DNA from: JADKIH01 sp031417395
GTDB taxonomy: Bacteria; Bacteroidota; Bacteroidia; AKYH767-A; 2013-40CM-41-45
Direction of reading: 5' to 3'
DNA: 64,000 bases
Assembly (NCBI GenBank): GCA_031417395.1
Contig: JANOVM010000036.1
Location: 62,001 to 126,000 of the forward strand
A program made the position numbers and the translations under genes. The notes beneath the pieces were generated by a model. The model saw only the letters and a list, made by a program, of their open reading frames with translations, was not told the origin of the DNA and did no database searches. Positions 49,858 through 59,922 of the stretch are shown piece after piece; within the stretch, counting starts at the first letter, position 1; every line of letters starts with the position of its first letter.

Positions 49858-51306
49858 TTGATTAAATCTATTCTGCAAAACCGACAAACGCCTTTTTGGT
49901 TGATTGCTTTTACTTTTTTAATTGGCCTCACACTGCCAACGCTTATCAAAGATGGCATGTTTATGGATGCCGTATTATATACAAGTGTCTCTCATAATTT
50001 AAGCATGGGAATTGGTTCCTTTTGGTTTCCTCAATTCAGCTTACACAACATAGCAGGTTTGTCTTCATTTCATGAACAGCCACCGCTTGTTTTTGGAATA
50101 CAAGCCATCTTCTTTAAGCTATTTGGCGATAGCCTATACGTGGAGCGGTTTTACACTTTTCTAACCATGTGCATTTCAGCTGCATTAATAAACATGTTGT
50201 GGAAAGAAATTTACAGGAAGAATGAAGCTATGAGAAAGCTCGGATGGTTACCCATTATTCTTTGGATAACTATTCCTATTTGTTTTTGGTCATATTCCAA
50301 CAACATGCATGAAAATACTATGGGGATTTTCACTCTTTGTGCTGTACTAATAATATTTAAAGCTGCAATCTCTCCTAATATTGAAATAACAAAATGTATT
50401 TTTGCCGGAGTCTTTGTTTTTTTGGCAACCCTGAGCAAAGGTATACCCGGATTTTTTCCCGTAGTAGTGCCATTTTTATATTGGATAGTAGTTTCACGGA
50501 AAGATTTTTCTAAAATGATTAAACAAACATCCATAAGTTTAGTTGTCCTTTTTTTAATATATGTAATATTGTTTTTAATTCCCGAAAGCAGGGAAAGTTT
50601 GTCGACTTATTTTTTTAAGAGAGTGATTCACAGAATGAGTGAAGACCCGACAGTGGATAATAGGTTTTTTATTTTGATTCGATTGTTCACGGAACTTTTG
50701 CCTCAAATCGGAGTGGTAATTATTTTGATGGTAGTTTCTAAAATGAAAAGAATCGATTTTAAGTTTTCCGCTTCTTTCAAAGATTTCCTTTTTTTTATAC
50801 TTACCGGTTTTGCAGCATCAGCTCCTTTAATGTTGACAATGGTACAGAAGGGCTTTTACTTTGTTCCGGCTCTTCCGTTTTTCGCTATTGGCTTTTCTAT
50901 TTTAATTGCCCCCGTCATCTCGAATTTATTGTTACGGATAAATACAGCAAAAATCACCTTCGCTATGTTTTTAATTATATCGTTTGTGTTATTTTTCAGC
51001 ACAACAACTTTTGCTTTGATGCAGAAAGGTAAAACGGGCAGGAATAAAGAGCTGCTCCACGATGTTTATTTATTTGGTAAAATTATTCCGACGCATTCAA
51101 CGGCATCCATTCCTGAACAAATGTGGAATCAATGGGACTTGCAATGCTACCTTATACGGTATTTCAGTATCAGCCTGGAAACAGAAGGGATAAGCAGCTA
51201 TTTAATTTTGGACAAAGGTTTGTATCCGGATGCTATATCAAATTATAAAATAATTGACCTCGAAACTTTAAAATATAATCTTTATGAGCGTGAGGGAAAA
51301 AAATAA
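49858..51306 (+). CDS. GT39-like (GT-C fold) membrane glycosyltransferase
   Basis: A 482-aa integral membrane protein with about 10-11 hydrophobic helices. It starts at a TTG (49858), as MIKSILQNRQTPFWLIAFTF. The first periplasmic loop reads DGMFMDAVLYTSVSHNLSMG and FHEQPPLVFGIQAIFFKLFG. This is the D-x(2)-x-Y plus 'H(E)PPL' pattern of ArnT/PMT-type (GT39) enzymes, in which the loop Asp is catalytic. Such enzymes transfer sugars from polyprenyl-phosphate donors to lipids or proteins in the periplasm. The acceptor is unknown. It lies 1 bp before the start of the DUF1801 gene. Confidence 0.8.
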   Translation: MIKSILQNRQTPFWLIAFTFLIGLTLPTLIKDGMFMDAVLYTSVSHNLSMGIGSFWFPQFSLHNIAGLSSFHEQPPLVFGIQAIFFKLFGDSLYVERFYTFLTMCISAALINMLWKEIYRKNEAMRKLGWLPIILWITIPICFWSYSNNMHENTMGIFTLCAVLIIFKAAISPNIEITKCIFAGVFVFLATLSKGIPGFFPVVVPFLYWIVVSRKDFSKMIKQTSISLVVLFLIYVILFLIPESRESLSTYFFKRVIHRMSEDPTVDNRFFILIRLFTELLPQIGVVIILMVVSKMKRIDFKFSASFKDFLFFILTGFAASAPLMLTMVQKGFYFVPALPFFAIGFSILIAPVISNLLLRINTAKITFAMFLIISFVLFFSTTTFALMQKGKTGRNKELLHDVYLFGKIIPTHSTASIPEQMWNQWDLQCYLIRYFSISLETEGISSYLILDKGLYPDAISNYKIIDLETLKYNLYEREGKK

Positions 51307-51307
51307 A

Positions 51308-51745
51308 ATGCAAAAAGTTTCCTTTCAATCAGTGGAGGAGTTTTTGGACTATTTGCCGGTCGAGGAACTTGAAATTGTTCAGTTTCTTAGAAAGATTGTT
51401 TTCAATTGCATTCAGGGAGTTGAGGAAAAACTTTCTTATAATGTTCCGTTTTTCAAAAGGAATAAAAATATATGCTTTATCTGGCCAGCATCTGTTTTAT
51501 GGGGAAAAAGGAAAACATATGAAGGTGTTCGTTTTGGTTTTACGTACGGAAATTTATTAGTTGATGATATTGGTTACCTGGAGAAGGATGAAAGAAAGCA
51601 GGTTTATTGGAAGACTTTTACAGCCCTAAAGCAAATTGATATTGATTTGCTTAAATCGTATATTTTTGAAGCAGCTGTTATTGATCAGCAATTCAACATT
51701 GATAGCAAGATAAGCGCAAATAAAAAAGGGTTATCCGGAATATAA
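51308..51745 (+). CDS. DUF1801 / YdhG-like domain protein
   Basis: From ATG 51308 a 145-aa product, MQKVSFQSVEEFLDYLPVEE. The frame extends 8 codons upstream into the glycosyltransferase gene, which I regard as unused. It contains FLRKIVFNCIQGVEEKLSYN, VPFFKRNKNICFIWPASVLW and VRFGFTYGNLLVDDIGYLEK, the DUF1801 pattern. The fold is small alpha/beta; function is not established. It is immediately downstream of the glycosyltransferase gene and probably co-transcribed, without an obvious functional link. Confidence 0.8.
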   Translation: MQKVSFQSVEEFLDYLPVEELEIVQFLRKIVFNCIQGVEEKLSYNVPFFKRNKNICFIWPASVLWGKRKTYEGVRFGFTYGNLLVDDIGYLEKDERKQVYWKTFTALKQIDIDLLKSYIFEAAVIDQQFNIDSKISANKKGLSGI

Positions 51746-51931
51746 ACAAAAATGTTTTACAATTTATGCTGATATTAAATAGGGCCATGACATATTTCTT
51801 ACCTTGCATTTTCATATTAGGATTCAATACATTTTAGTGCAACCAGCTTCTTATCTAAATTCAGTATATCACAAAGTGTTTTATTCTAAGGTAACGAACA
51901 GTTTCAGTCTTCTTTCCAACCGCAGAGCATT

Positions 51932-52732
51932 ATGCACCCTTTAGGATATTTATTATCTATTTTGATTGGAATATCCCTCGGACTTATTGGCGGGGGAGGT
52001 TCTATAATGACGGTTCCTGTTTTAGTCTATGTTTTTGGAGTCAAGCCCACGATTGCAACAGGCTATTCTCTTTTTATTGTTGGAATTGCTGCATTTATCG
52101 GATCCATAAAGTATTTCAACAATAAACTTATAAGTCTGCAGATTGCATTTTATTTTTCCATACCCTCTATGGTTGCTATAGCGGTTACAAGGAAGTTTCT
52201 GATGCCACTTGTTCCGGAAGAGATTTTCAAATTCGGGAATTTCTTATTTACCAAAGACGTACTAATTCTTGTTGTTTTTGCAATCATAATGATCGCTTCG
52301 GCTAAATCCATGATTCGAAGCCGTACTTCAGATGTTCAGGAAACAAAATCCGGAGAAGAGAGGCATATTTCAAAAGTTATGCTTGATGGATTAGTAGTAG
52401 GATTCCTGACAGGTTTTTTGGGTATTGGCGGAGGCTTCCTTATTATTCCTGTTCTGGTTGTTTTGGCCAGACTGCCCATGAAAATTGCCATTGGAACTTC
52501 ATTGTTAATAATAGCCATCAATTCTTTCGTGGGTTTCTCCATTGATGTTTTCTCCGGAGTGCCTATAGATTACAAATTTTTATTTATGATATCGTTGTTT
52601 AGTGTCTCGGGAATCTTTATTGGTTTCGAATTCGGAAAGAAAATTCACGGCGACAAATTAAAACCGGCTTTTGGATGGTTTATTCTGGCAATGGGGATTT
52701 ATATTTTAGTTAGGGAAATATTTTTTTCCTAA
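51932..52732 (+). CDS. TauE/SafE family sulfite/organosulfonate exporter-like permease
   Basis: A 266-aa membrane protein built of two homologous halves. Each starts with a glycine-rich motif: ISLGLIGGGGSIMTVPVLVY at residues ~13-32 and FLTGFLGIGGGFLIIPVLVV at ~155-175. About seven to eight TM helices are visible. The family moves sulfite, sulfonates or other small anions, or secretes sulfur intermediates. No sulfur-metabolism gene lies adjacent, so the substrate is open. Its end overlaps the convergent gene by 4 bp. Confidence 0.87.
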   Translation: MHPLGYLLSILIGISLGLIGGGGSIMTVPVLVYVFGVKPTIATGYSLFIVGIAAFIGSIKYFNNKLISLQIAFYFSIPSMVAIAVTRKFLMPLVPEEIFKFGNFLFTKDVLILVVFAIIMIASAKSMIRSRTSDVQETKSGEERHISKVMLDGLVVGFLTGFLGIGGGFLIIPVLVVLARLPMKIAIGTSLLIIAINSFVGFSIDVFSGVPIDYKFLFMISLFSVSGIFIGFEFGKKIHGDKLKPAFGWFILAMGIYILVREIFFS

Positions 52733-53106
52733 AGGTTTAGACTATTAAAAATAGAGTACCCCATTTCTATTTTCTGAACAGTATACATCGTTCTTGAATT
52801 GACTTCATAGAGATTTAACGCAATCATGTCATTGTTTTCCATATGCTCCCTTGCAATGATAAGCAAATCTTTTGTGTCGTATTTGAAAGAGTCTTCAATT
52901 TCAATAATGAAATATCGATCTTTTTTATTTTCCGAGTCAAATCTATTATGTTTGATCAACCGACTATAATATTGGGAAAACACTAAATCACCTTCATAAC
53001 AATTATTAATCATTTGATCTTCCTTTGTATCATTGAAATTAACTGAAGAAAATGAGTTGGATTTTAAAATTGGTCCAATCAATGAATCATCATTTATATA
53101 TTCCAT
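52729..53106 (-). CDS. Hypothetical protein
   Basis: A 125-aa acidic, signal-less product, including EDQMINNCYEGDLVFSQYYS, RYFIIEIEDSFKYDTKDLLI and MIALNLYEVNSRTMYTVQKI. The alternating strands and balanced composition look genuine. It may be a small SH3- or OB-like beta domain (EGDLVFSQ... is reminiscent of peptidase-S24-type regions), but I do not recognise it. It is convergent with the TauE gene with a 4-bp overlap. Confidence 0.55.
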   Translation of the reverse strand: MEYINDDSLIGPILKSNSFSSVNFNDTKEDQMINNCYEGDLVFSQYYSRLIKHNRFDSENKKDRYFIIEIEDSFKYDTKDLLIIAREHMENNDMIALNLYEVNSRTMYTVQKIEMGYSIFNSLNL

Positions 53107-53370
53107 AGGTTGAAGTTGTATATGTGATTTTGCTTCCTGATTTTAAAAACTCGTTAAGGAGTTCAATGCAAAAGTATTCGTACATATCTGGTGGTATGTT
53201 AAGGGAAGTATATTAGTTCATTAACTATTCCCGGAATGAACAGCGCCGAACTTTAGTACTAAGTATTCGCTTTTCGCCCAATGTTAATGAACAGTTAATT
53301 GTATGTTACTAAGAAAAAATTTTTGTATTGTGAAAAAAGCAGTAATATTACCCTATAAATATTTTAAATT

Positions 53371-53628
53371 ATGGAAACTAAGAACACATCTAAGAAAAAA
53401 ATTAAACAAGAAGTTGTATCCGGTATTGAAAGTGTATTATCGAAATATAATATGGACGCAACTTTGGAATCGGGAAAGAAAATTAAATCTCTGGCTAAGC
53501 AACTCTTGAAAAAATTTGGAAAGGAACTTAAACGAGCTGAAAAAAAGAACGGAAATTTAGCAAAAGCCAAAACTATTTCATCTAAACCTGCCGTTAAGAA
53601 AGCTGTCAGAAGGAAGACTGTTAGATAA
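53371..53628 (+). CDS. Small lysine-rich protein, possibly DNA-associated
   Basis: An 85-aa, very basic product, METKNTSKKKIKQEVVSGIE, then KKIKSLAKQLLKKFGKELKR, ending SSKPAVKKAVRRKTVR. The helical N-terminal half and the disordered Lys/Ala/Pro tail with KPAVKKA resemble histone-H1-like or nucleoid-associated proteins of Bacteroidota. This is by composition only. A good terminator follows 70 bp downstream, supporting an independent small transcript. Confidence 0.68.
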   Translation: METKNTSKKKIKQEVVSGIESVLSKYNMDATLESGKKIKSLAKQLLKKFGKELKRAEKKNGNLAKAKTISSKPAVKKAVRRKTVR

Positions 53629-53698
53629 AAAGGGCCAGATATTTTTACTGTTTTTTTTGTAAGGAAAGTGCCTAATTGCCATTTTGCGTTATTGTTTA

Positions 53699-53734
53699 GG
53701 TTGAAGTATATAATTATGCTTCAACCTTTTTTTT
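53699..53734 (+). terminator. Rho-independent-type terminator
   Basis: GGTTGAAG (53699-53706) pairs with CTTCAACC (53719-53726), followed by eight T. It closes the transcript of the lysine-rich gene. Confidence 0.82.
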
Positions 53735-54059
53735 GAAAACAAAAAACCATACAGGTAAAAATTAATTTAAATTTTACTGGTAAAGAAAATTTTCTTATGT
53801 CTTAAGTATTATTGTTTTTCTCAAAATGGTTTTTTCTTTGGAATAGGCGCACTGTCTAAAACCTTTTATTAACGCACTGTTTACTTTGTATTGGTTATGA
53901 CTTAACAAAAGGTTAATAGCAATTTTAATTTGGAGTCGAACTGAAAACTCACCTTTGCTGTATTATTTGTGTGCTTTAATCATATTCACTTTTGATTAAA
54001 TGCAGTCACTTAATTATAGCAAATACATTCTACGCGCAAACACTTAAAATCTAAATAAC
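53735..54059. other. Leader region of the secreted paralogue locus
   Basis: 325 bp without a gene. GTAAAAATT and AAATTTTAC at 53756-53780 form a weak palindrome. A TACTTTG at 53882-53888 is only a partial -7 match. Confidence 0.35.
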
Positions 54060-55448
54060 ATGAAAAGAATTACTCTTATTTTATTATCATTAATTCTAAA
54101 TCATTCCTCAAAAGCAGTGAATGGTTTGGAAGGTATTATTGTCGAGAAATATTATATTTCTAGTGAAAACGACACAAACCTCAATCTTGTTGGAGGGGTA
54201 CTTCCTCCCGGATCAGTTACATACCGAATTTATGTGGATATGCTTCCAAACTATAAGTTTCAGGCTGCATTTGGTATAACGGGGCATGAATTAAAATTAT
54301 CTACCACAACAAATTTTTTTAATAATGAGGATAGGGGAAATGAAGCTCCTACATATACTAAAACACAAGCCGCCGGCAATACTGTTATGCTTGACTCTTG
54401 GTTATCCGCCGGTGCAGCATGTTCCGGAAACTTTGGAGTCTTAAAGTCTGATGACAATGCTACATCAAATACAACAAACAATGATGGAATTCTTCAGAAT
54501 AACGATCCATTAGCAGGTATTCCTTTAACATCAAGAGATGGATTCCTTGCAGGTTCACCTCAGGCGGTAACCTTTGTGGGAATCAATTCTTTGTTACCAA
54601 TTTTTGATAACGTAAATAACACAGGAAATCTATTCTCTACTTTTAATGGTTCATGGTCTTCACTTAGCGGTTCTACAGGCCCCACTGCTGATAATAAGGT
54701 TCTTATTGCCCAAATTACCACGGATGGTATCTTTTCTTTTGAATTAAATATTCAAATTGGTACACCAACAGGCGGGGTTCAACAATATGTTGCAAGAAAT
54801 CCTACCGGAAGCCAGGTTCAGTTGCCGTCACTGATTTATCAAAATGTACCGGAGATAAGTTTGAACCTGAAAGTGTTGCTTGAAGGTTTTTATCTTGGTG
54901 GTGGCCTAATGAATGCGTCTATCGACCCTCTAACTTATCCCAATTTTAGTGATTCTTTATTTTTAGAATTAGCTGCCGGTACCTCACCTTACGCTACTGT
55001 TTATTCAGATACTGCAATATTATTTACAAATGGTAAAGCACAATTTCGTTTTTTAAGAAATATTGTTGGAGGCTCTTATTATTTGGTTTTGCGTCATCGT
55101 AATTCCATGGAAACTTGGAGTGCAAATCCTGTTGTTATTGATGCAAATTTGAATTATGATTTTAGTAGCGCAGCCAATAAGGCTTATGGAGGAAATCAAT
55201 CGCTGACACCGGATGGATTGTATTATGCATTCTACGGAGGCGACATATCGGATGCGGGAACAGCAATAATAGGGGTACAGGATGGAATTATCGAGTCTCA
55301 AGATTATGGTGACATGGAAAATGCTGTATATGTTACAAAGCTTGGCTATGTACCTGAAGACGTAACAGGAGATCGATTGGTTGAATCTGCTGATTATGGT
55401 TTAATTGAGAATAACGTTTATTTTACAGTTGTGAAAATGCGTCCCTAA
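54060..55448 (+). CDS. Secreted paralogue 1: unknown N-domain, hemagglutinin-like linker, EF-hand pair
   Basis: A 462-aa secreted protein. The N-terminal ~270 residues (LEGIIVEKYYISSENDTNLN, VTYRIYVDMLPNYKFQAAFG, TTTNFFNNEDRG, VMLDSWLSAGAACSGNFGVL) are shared with the genes at 55686 and 59923. A second domain, LNLKVLLEGFYLGGGLMNAS to YYLVLRHRNSMETWSANPVV, is a common Bacteroidota surface module. The C-terminus has two calcium-loop-like segments, DGIIESQDYGDMEN and DVTGDRLVESADYGLIENN, which are dockerin-like. No T9SS signal follows, unlike its paralogues. A terminator lies just after it. Confidence 0.82.
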   Translation: MKRITLILLSLILNHSSKAVNGLEGIIVEKYYISSENDTNLNLVGGVLPPGSVTYRIYVDMLPNYKFQAAFGITGHELKLSTTTNFFNNEDRGNEAPTYTKTQAAGNTVMLDSWLSAGAACSGNFGVLKSDDNATSNTTNNDGILQNNDPLAGIPLTSRDGFLAGSPQAVTFVGINSLLPIFDNVNNTGNLFSTFNGSWSSLSGSTGPTADNKVLIAQITTDGIFSFELNIQIGTPTGGVQQYVARNPTGSQVQLPSLIYQNVPEISLNLKVLLEGFYLGGGLMNASIDPLTYPNFSDSLFLELAAGTSPYATVYSDTAILFTNGKAQFRFLRNIVGGSYYLVLRHRNSMETWSANPVVIDANLNYDFSSAANKAYGGNQSLTPDGLYYAFYGGDISDAGTAIIGVQDGIIESQDYGDMENAVYVTKLGYVPEDVTGDRLVESADYGLIENNVYFTVVKMRP

Positions 55449-55473
55449 TAAATAAGGATAAGTAAGATTTATT

Positions 55474-55510
55474 AAATGCCGGTTTCAGTTTCTGTAACCG
55501 GCATTTTCAT
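55474..55510 (+). terminator. Terminator after paralogue 1
   Basis: AAATGCCGGTT (55474-55484) pairs perfectly with AACCGGCATTT (55496-55506) across an 11-nt loop and continues into a T-rich end. Confidence 0.72.
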
Positions 55511-55685
55511 ATAAATACATTTGTAAACAAATTGTTGCAATTATTTTAAGTTCTCGTAAAGAAAGGACTTCAAATTAACCTAAAGATAACATTAGTTTTA
55601 TGCAGGCAATATTTTGTATTCTGACATTTGACCTCACGTAATTTAGGTATTTACACCAAAACCCTTAAACATAAATTAAAGTCAG

Positions 55686-56768
55686 ATGAAAAAAATATTA
55701 CTAGGATTAAGCCTTCTCTTTTTTTGCAAACCGGGTCAAGCCCAAAATGGATTGGAAAATATTATTGTAGAAAAATATTATGTTTCCGATGCTAACGACA
55801 CAACTCTAAACTCTACAGGTGGAATTCTTCCTGTCGGATCCGTAACATATAGAATCTATGCAGATATGCTTCCCGGATATAGATTTCAGGCAGCGTTTGG
55901 AATCCCCGGACATGAACTCAGGATTCAGACAACAACTTTGTTTTTTAATAATGAAGATCGTGGAGCAACTTCACCGACCTATTCTAAAGTACAGGCTTCC
56001 CATAACACCGTAATGCTTGATTCATGGTTATCGGTAGGGGCTGCTTGTGCAGGGAATTTCGGTGTTCTAAAATCAGAAGATAATAGTGCAGGAACTGTTA
56101 TGAATACGGACGGTATATTAATTAATGCAGATCCTTCAATTGGAGTTCCGCTCACGTTGGAAGATGGAATGATTGCCGGCACACCGGAACCTGTAACAAC
56201 TGTTGGTATATCTACAGAGATTGCTGTTTTTGATAATCAGAATGATGGGACGAATGGTCCTTTATTTACTACACAAAACGGTTCCTGGGCATCCCTTAAC
56301 GGTTCTATCGGTCCTGACACCAATACTAATAAAGTATTGATAGCTCAAATTACTACCGACGGTATTCTATCCTTTGAACTGAATATACAAATTGGCACAC
56401 CCTCGGGTGGCGTTCAACAATATGTAGCACAGAATCCTGTTGGAAGTGAAATTCTTCTTCCTTCTTTAATATTTAATTCAAGTACAACTCAGGTTGGTAA
56501 CCTTAAAGCTGAAGCGTCTTCGTTTGAAGTTTACCCTAATCCGGCGAAGGACATATTAACATTGAAAGAAAATACTAAAAATGAAACTAAGTGGAATGGA
56601 TATTCTATTTATGATTTGTTTGGCCGAAAACTTATAAATAAGGAATTTGGTTCTAAGTCAGATTTTAAAATTGAATATATTGATATTTCATCTTTAGCAT
56701 CCGGACAATATTTCATTGTTCTTTCAACGAAAGATCAAGTGACAACTAAAAAATTTATAAAGCAATAA
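55686..56768 (+). CDS. Secreted paralogue 2 with T9SS sorting domain
   Basis: A 360-aa protein with a signal peptide (MKKILLGLSLLFFCKPGQAQ). The N-domain is closely related to paralogue 1: LENIIVEKYYVSDANDTTLN, VTYRIYADMLPGYRFQAAFG, LFFNNEDRGATSPTYSKVQA, MLDSWLSVGAACAGNFGVLK, TTDGILSFELNIQIGTPSGG. After LLPSLIF it goes directly into a type A sorting domain (FEVYPNPAKDILTLKENTKN ... SGQYFIVLSTKDQVTTKKFI). The shared domain is therefore a complete unit of ~270 residues that can be displayed alone. It is followed by a terminator and then the TonB receptor. Confidence 0.85.
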   Translation: MKKILLGLSLLFFCKPGQAQNGLENIIVEKYYVSDANDTTLNSTGGILPVGSVTYRIYADMLPGYRFQAAFGIPGHELRIQTTTLFFNNEDRGATSPTYSKVQASHNTVMLDSWLSVGAACAGNFGVLKSEDNSAGTVMNTDGILINADPSIGVPLTLEDGMIAGTPEPVTTVGISTEIAVFDNQNDGTNGPLFTTQNGSWASLNGSIGPDTNTNKVLIAQITTDGILSFELNIQIGTPSGGVQQYVAQNPVGSEILLPSLIFNSSTTQVGNLKAEASSFEVYPNPAKDILTLKENTKNETKWNGYSIYDLFGRKLINKEFGSKSDFKIEYIDISSLASGQYFIVLSTKDQVTTKKFIKQ

Positions 56769-56792
56769 TTAAAAAATAAAATTGAATTGTGC

Positions 56793-56827
56793 ATCTCCGA
56801 AGAATGTTCTTTTTCGGAGATTCTTTT
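56793..56827 (+). terminator. Terminator between paralogue 2 and the TonB receptor
   Basis: ATCTCCGAA (56793-56801) pairs with TTCGGAGAT (56813-56821), followed by TCTTTTGTT. The T-run is imperfect, so some readthrough into the receptor gene is possible. Confidence 0.65.
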
Positions 56828-56851
56828 GTTAGAACCAATAATTGTTAGTTA

Positions 56852-59800
56852 ATGAAAATACTGTTTTTCGCTTTTGGATTTTACTTCATACTGTTTGCCT
56901 ATGCAAATGGTCAGGGCGTATTGCGCGGAAAAGTTACTGATGAAAAGGGTGAAACACTTATTGGCGTTGCAATTGTTCTTAAATCAAACCCCGGAATTGG
57001 CACTACAACCGACTTAGACGGTAATTATTCACTCAAAATTCAGAGTGCCGGTCTACAGACAATTGTTTTGAAGTACGTTGGTTTTATTTCAATTGAAGAA
57101 GCTGTTAATCCGGTTAATGGAGAAGTCGTGGTTAGGAATTATACCTTGAAATCTTCTTCTCAGGAGATGAAAGAAGTCGAAGTTACAGCAAAAGCTGTAA
57201 AAGCCAGAGATTATTACGTTGAGAAATTAAAAAGAAATTCCGCAACAACACTGGATTATATATCTTCTGAGACACTTAAAAAAACGGGGGATGCAAATGT
57301 ATTAAATGCTGTAGCCAGAGTTTCAGGAGTTTCTACGAACAATGATTTTATTACGGTTCGGGGTATTGGAGACCGATACGTAAAAACATCGATAAACGGA
57401 TCGGTAATTCCAACCCTTGATCCTTTTACTAATAATATTAAACTTGATTTATTTCCATCCACGCTGATTGATAATATAATTATTACCAAGACCGCAAGTC
57501 CTGATTTACCGGGTGATTGGTCCGGAGCTTATTTATCTGTTGAAACCAAAGACTATCCTGAGAATTTTTCAGTAAATGTTGAAACTTCTTTAGGGTATAA
57601 TAATCAATCAACATTTAAAGATGTTATATCTTCTCAGCATAGTTCTACCGACTGGATCGGCTATGATAATGGTTTGAGAAACCGTAACCATGGAGAATTT
57701 GTTTCAGCTGTTATTAATCCTAGTCAATACCAGGAATTTCTAGCACTGGGCCTTGGTTCTTATTATAATTCTTTAGGAATAAATGAAAATAATTGGGGTC
57801 AGGGTACAAATACAGGAGAAACATATTTTAAATTAGGTCTTATTCAATTGGGATTATTGGCTCCCGGCCTTATAAACGATGCTGATGCCATTGCAACGGC
57901 AAAAGACGCATATTTGAGTGGCCCATACAAAGCCCAAGCCTTTACTGTACTAAATTCTAAAGTACCTGAAACAGGAAAATCCTTTCCTGTAAATTGGAAT
58001 ACCGTTAAAAGAAAAGCACCTTTAAATTTTAGCCAGTCATTTAGTATAGGAAATCAAATTAGCTTTTTAGGAAAACCCTTGGGCTATCTCGTGGGTTTTA
58101 AGTATGGTAGTTCTATTCAATACGACCCCGATGCAAAAGAAAACCGTGAAAAGTTTGATGGTGGATTATCTTCTGCAGTTACACAGGAATTGAGTAAAGA
58201 AACAAATGGATGGAATGGTTTGGTAAATTTATCTTTTAAACCTTCTCCGAATAATAGTTTTTCATTTGTATTTATGCCCAACTTAGTTGGGACTAATAAA
58301 GTTAAAAATCCTCTTGATAAAAGAGATGTGTCTACTTATGTGTGGACAAATAGTATGTATTATGAACAAAGACGTCAGTTAGTTTATCAGGTTAAATCTG
58401 AAAATTATTTTCCCGTTTCGAAAATTAAAATGGAATTAAACGCATCTTATACAGATGGTAAAAGCAGTGCTCCGGATTTCAAGAATTTACAATACTTCCA
58501 AGATCCGATCTCCAATAGTTTTCAAATTGGCGGAACAATTGGTGATGGAATTCACAGGTACTATCGATATTTAAATGATGATCTTTTTGATTCAAGAGTT
58601 TCTTTCCAAATTCCACTTTCTTCTAAGCCGGGTATTGAGAAGAAAATAAAATTCGGCGGTGGTTATCAGTTTAATAATAAGAAAAGTGATCAGTACGATT
58701 ATGCTTTGAACTTTGGTCCCAATTCTACTTTAGTATTGACCAATAGGGATATTGATAATTTTTTATTGCTAAGTAATTTTGATATACATAATTACACGGA
58801 TATTTATGGTCATAGCTTTAATACCATTGATACCTACTACGTATTAAATACATCTCCCGCCAATAATACTTTTGGTAAAAGTAAACTATTATCATTTTTT
58901 GCAATGACCGATTTAAATCTTTCTTCCCGATTAAGATTTTCCGGCGGTGTTAGATTGGAAAAAGCTGATGTATTAACAGATGTAACGGAATTTGATTCAT
59001 TGGGCTACGCCCAAAATGATTTAAGAAGATATTATAACAATGGATATCCTGCTGCTAATCCCGGAAAATTGAATGAAGTAAGTGTACTTCCAAGTGTAAA
59101 CTTCGTTTATAAAATAAGAAATGATGAAGAAGCTCCGATTAATCTGCGTTTGAATTATTACAATACTGTTGCCAGACCAAGTATCAGGGAGTTATCGGAT
59201 GTTGCAACTTTTGATTATGATCTTAGAAAATTCGTTTTCGGAAATTCAGACCTTAAAATGGTTCAGATAAATAACTACGACGCCAGAATAGAGTATTATT
59301 TTAATTCAAACGATAATATTTCATTTAGCACTTTTTATAAGCATTTCAAGAATCAAATTGAATTGGTTGAATCAGGTGGCTTTACTTGGCAAAATGTAGA
59401 TAAGTCTGATGTACTGGGTATTGAACTCGAAGGGAAAAAGAAAGTAAGTAATCACTTTGATCTATTAATAAACTTAACGCTTGTCAATTCGCGCACGAAA
59501 TATGTTCGAACAAGATTGGAATTTGATGGAGGTGTTAAAACATATATTCTTTTAGATACCGTATCCCGTTCCATGTTTGGTCAGGCACCTTATGTAATAA
59601 ATTCAATTTTTACATACCGTTCCGACAGTTTGGGCCTTACCCTGGCATTATCGTACAATGTTCAAGGTCCCCGTTTAATTATTGCCTCAGCGGTAAAAGA
59701 GATTTCAAATGTCTATGAAAGGCCGAGACATCTAATTGATTTCAAAACGACAAAATCCCTTGGAAAGCATTTTAATGTCAGTTTCACAATTAAGGATTTG

Positions 59801-59911
59801 CTCAATTCACCGGTTATTAAATCTTATAAGCATTCGGATGGATGGAGAACAGATTACGAACGATATGCCTATGGGGCAAATTATCAGGTAAGTGTTTCAT
59901 ATAAACTCTAA
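56852..59911 (+). CDS. TonB-dependent outer-membrane receptor with carboxypeptidase-D-like N-domain
   Basis: A 1019-aa protein with signal peptide (MKILFFAFGFYFILFAYANG-Q). A CarboxypepD_reg-like domain follows (LRGKVTDEKGETLIGVAIVL, GTTTDLDGNYSLKI). The plug contains VLNAVARVSGVSTNNDFITV, RGIGDRYVKTSINGSVIPTL and DNIIITKTASPDLPGDWSGA. The 22-strand barrel ends with the aromatic-terminated YGANYQVSVSYKL. It is SusC-like in domain order, but there is no SusD gene. It sits between paralogues 2 and 3, and paralogue 3 starts 11 bp later, so the receptor and a secreted partner are probably co-expressed. The transported ligand is unknown. Confidence 0.93.
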   Translation: MKILFFAFGFYFILFAYANGQGVLRGKVTDEKGETLIGVAIVLKSNPGIGTTTDLDGNYSLKIQSAGLQTIVLKYVGFISIEEAVNPVNGEVVVRNYTLKSSSQEMKEVEVTAKAVKARDYYVEKLKRNSATTLDYISSETLKKTGDANVLNAVARVSGVSTNNDFITVRGIGDRYVKTSINGSVIPTLDPFTNNIKLDLFPSTLIDNIIITKTASPDLPGDWSGAYLSVETKDYPENFSVNVETSLGYNNQSTFKDVISSQHSSTDWIGYDNGLRNRNHGEFVSAVINPSQYQEFLALGLGSYYNSLGINENNWGQGTNTGETYFKLGLIQLGLLAPGLINDADAIATAKDAYLSGPYKAQAFTVLNSKVPETGKSFPVNWNTVKRKAPLNFSQSFSIGNQISFLGKPLGYLVGFKYGSSIQYDPDAKENREKFDGGLSSAVTQELSKETNGWNGLVNLSFKPSPNNSFSFVFMPNLVGTNKVKNPLDKRDVSTYVWTNSMYYEQRRQLVYQVKSENYFPVSKIKMELNASYTDGKSSAPDFKNLQYFQDPISNSFQIGGTIGDGIHRYYRYLNDDLFDSRVSFQIPLSSKPGIEKKIKFGGGYQFNNKKSDQYDYALNFGPNSTLVLTNRDIDNFLLLSNFDIHNYTDIYGHSFNTIDTYYVLNTSPANNTFGKSKLLSFFAMTDLNLSSRLRFSGGVRLEKADVLTDVTEFDSLGYAQNDLRRYYNNGYPAANPGKLNEVSVLPSVNFVYKIRNDEEAPINLRLNYYNTVARPSIRELSDVATFDYDLRKFVFGNSDLKMVQINNYDARIEYYFNSNDNISFSTFYKHFKNQIELVESGGFTWQNVDKSDVLGIELEGKKKVSNHFDLLINLTLVNSRTKYVRTRLEFDGGVKTYILLDTVSRSMFGQAPYVINSIFTYRSDSLGLTLALSYNVQGPRLIIASAVKEISNVYERPRHLIDFKTTKSLGKHFNVSFTIKDLLNSPVIKSYKHSDGWRTDYERYAYGANYQVSVSYKL

Positions 59912-59922
59912 GCTTAAAACGT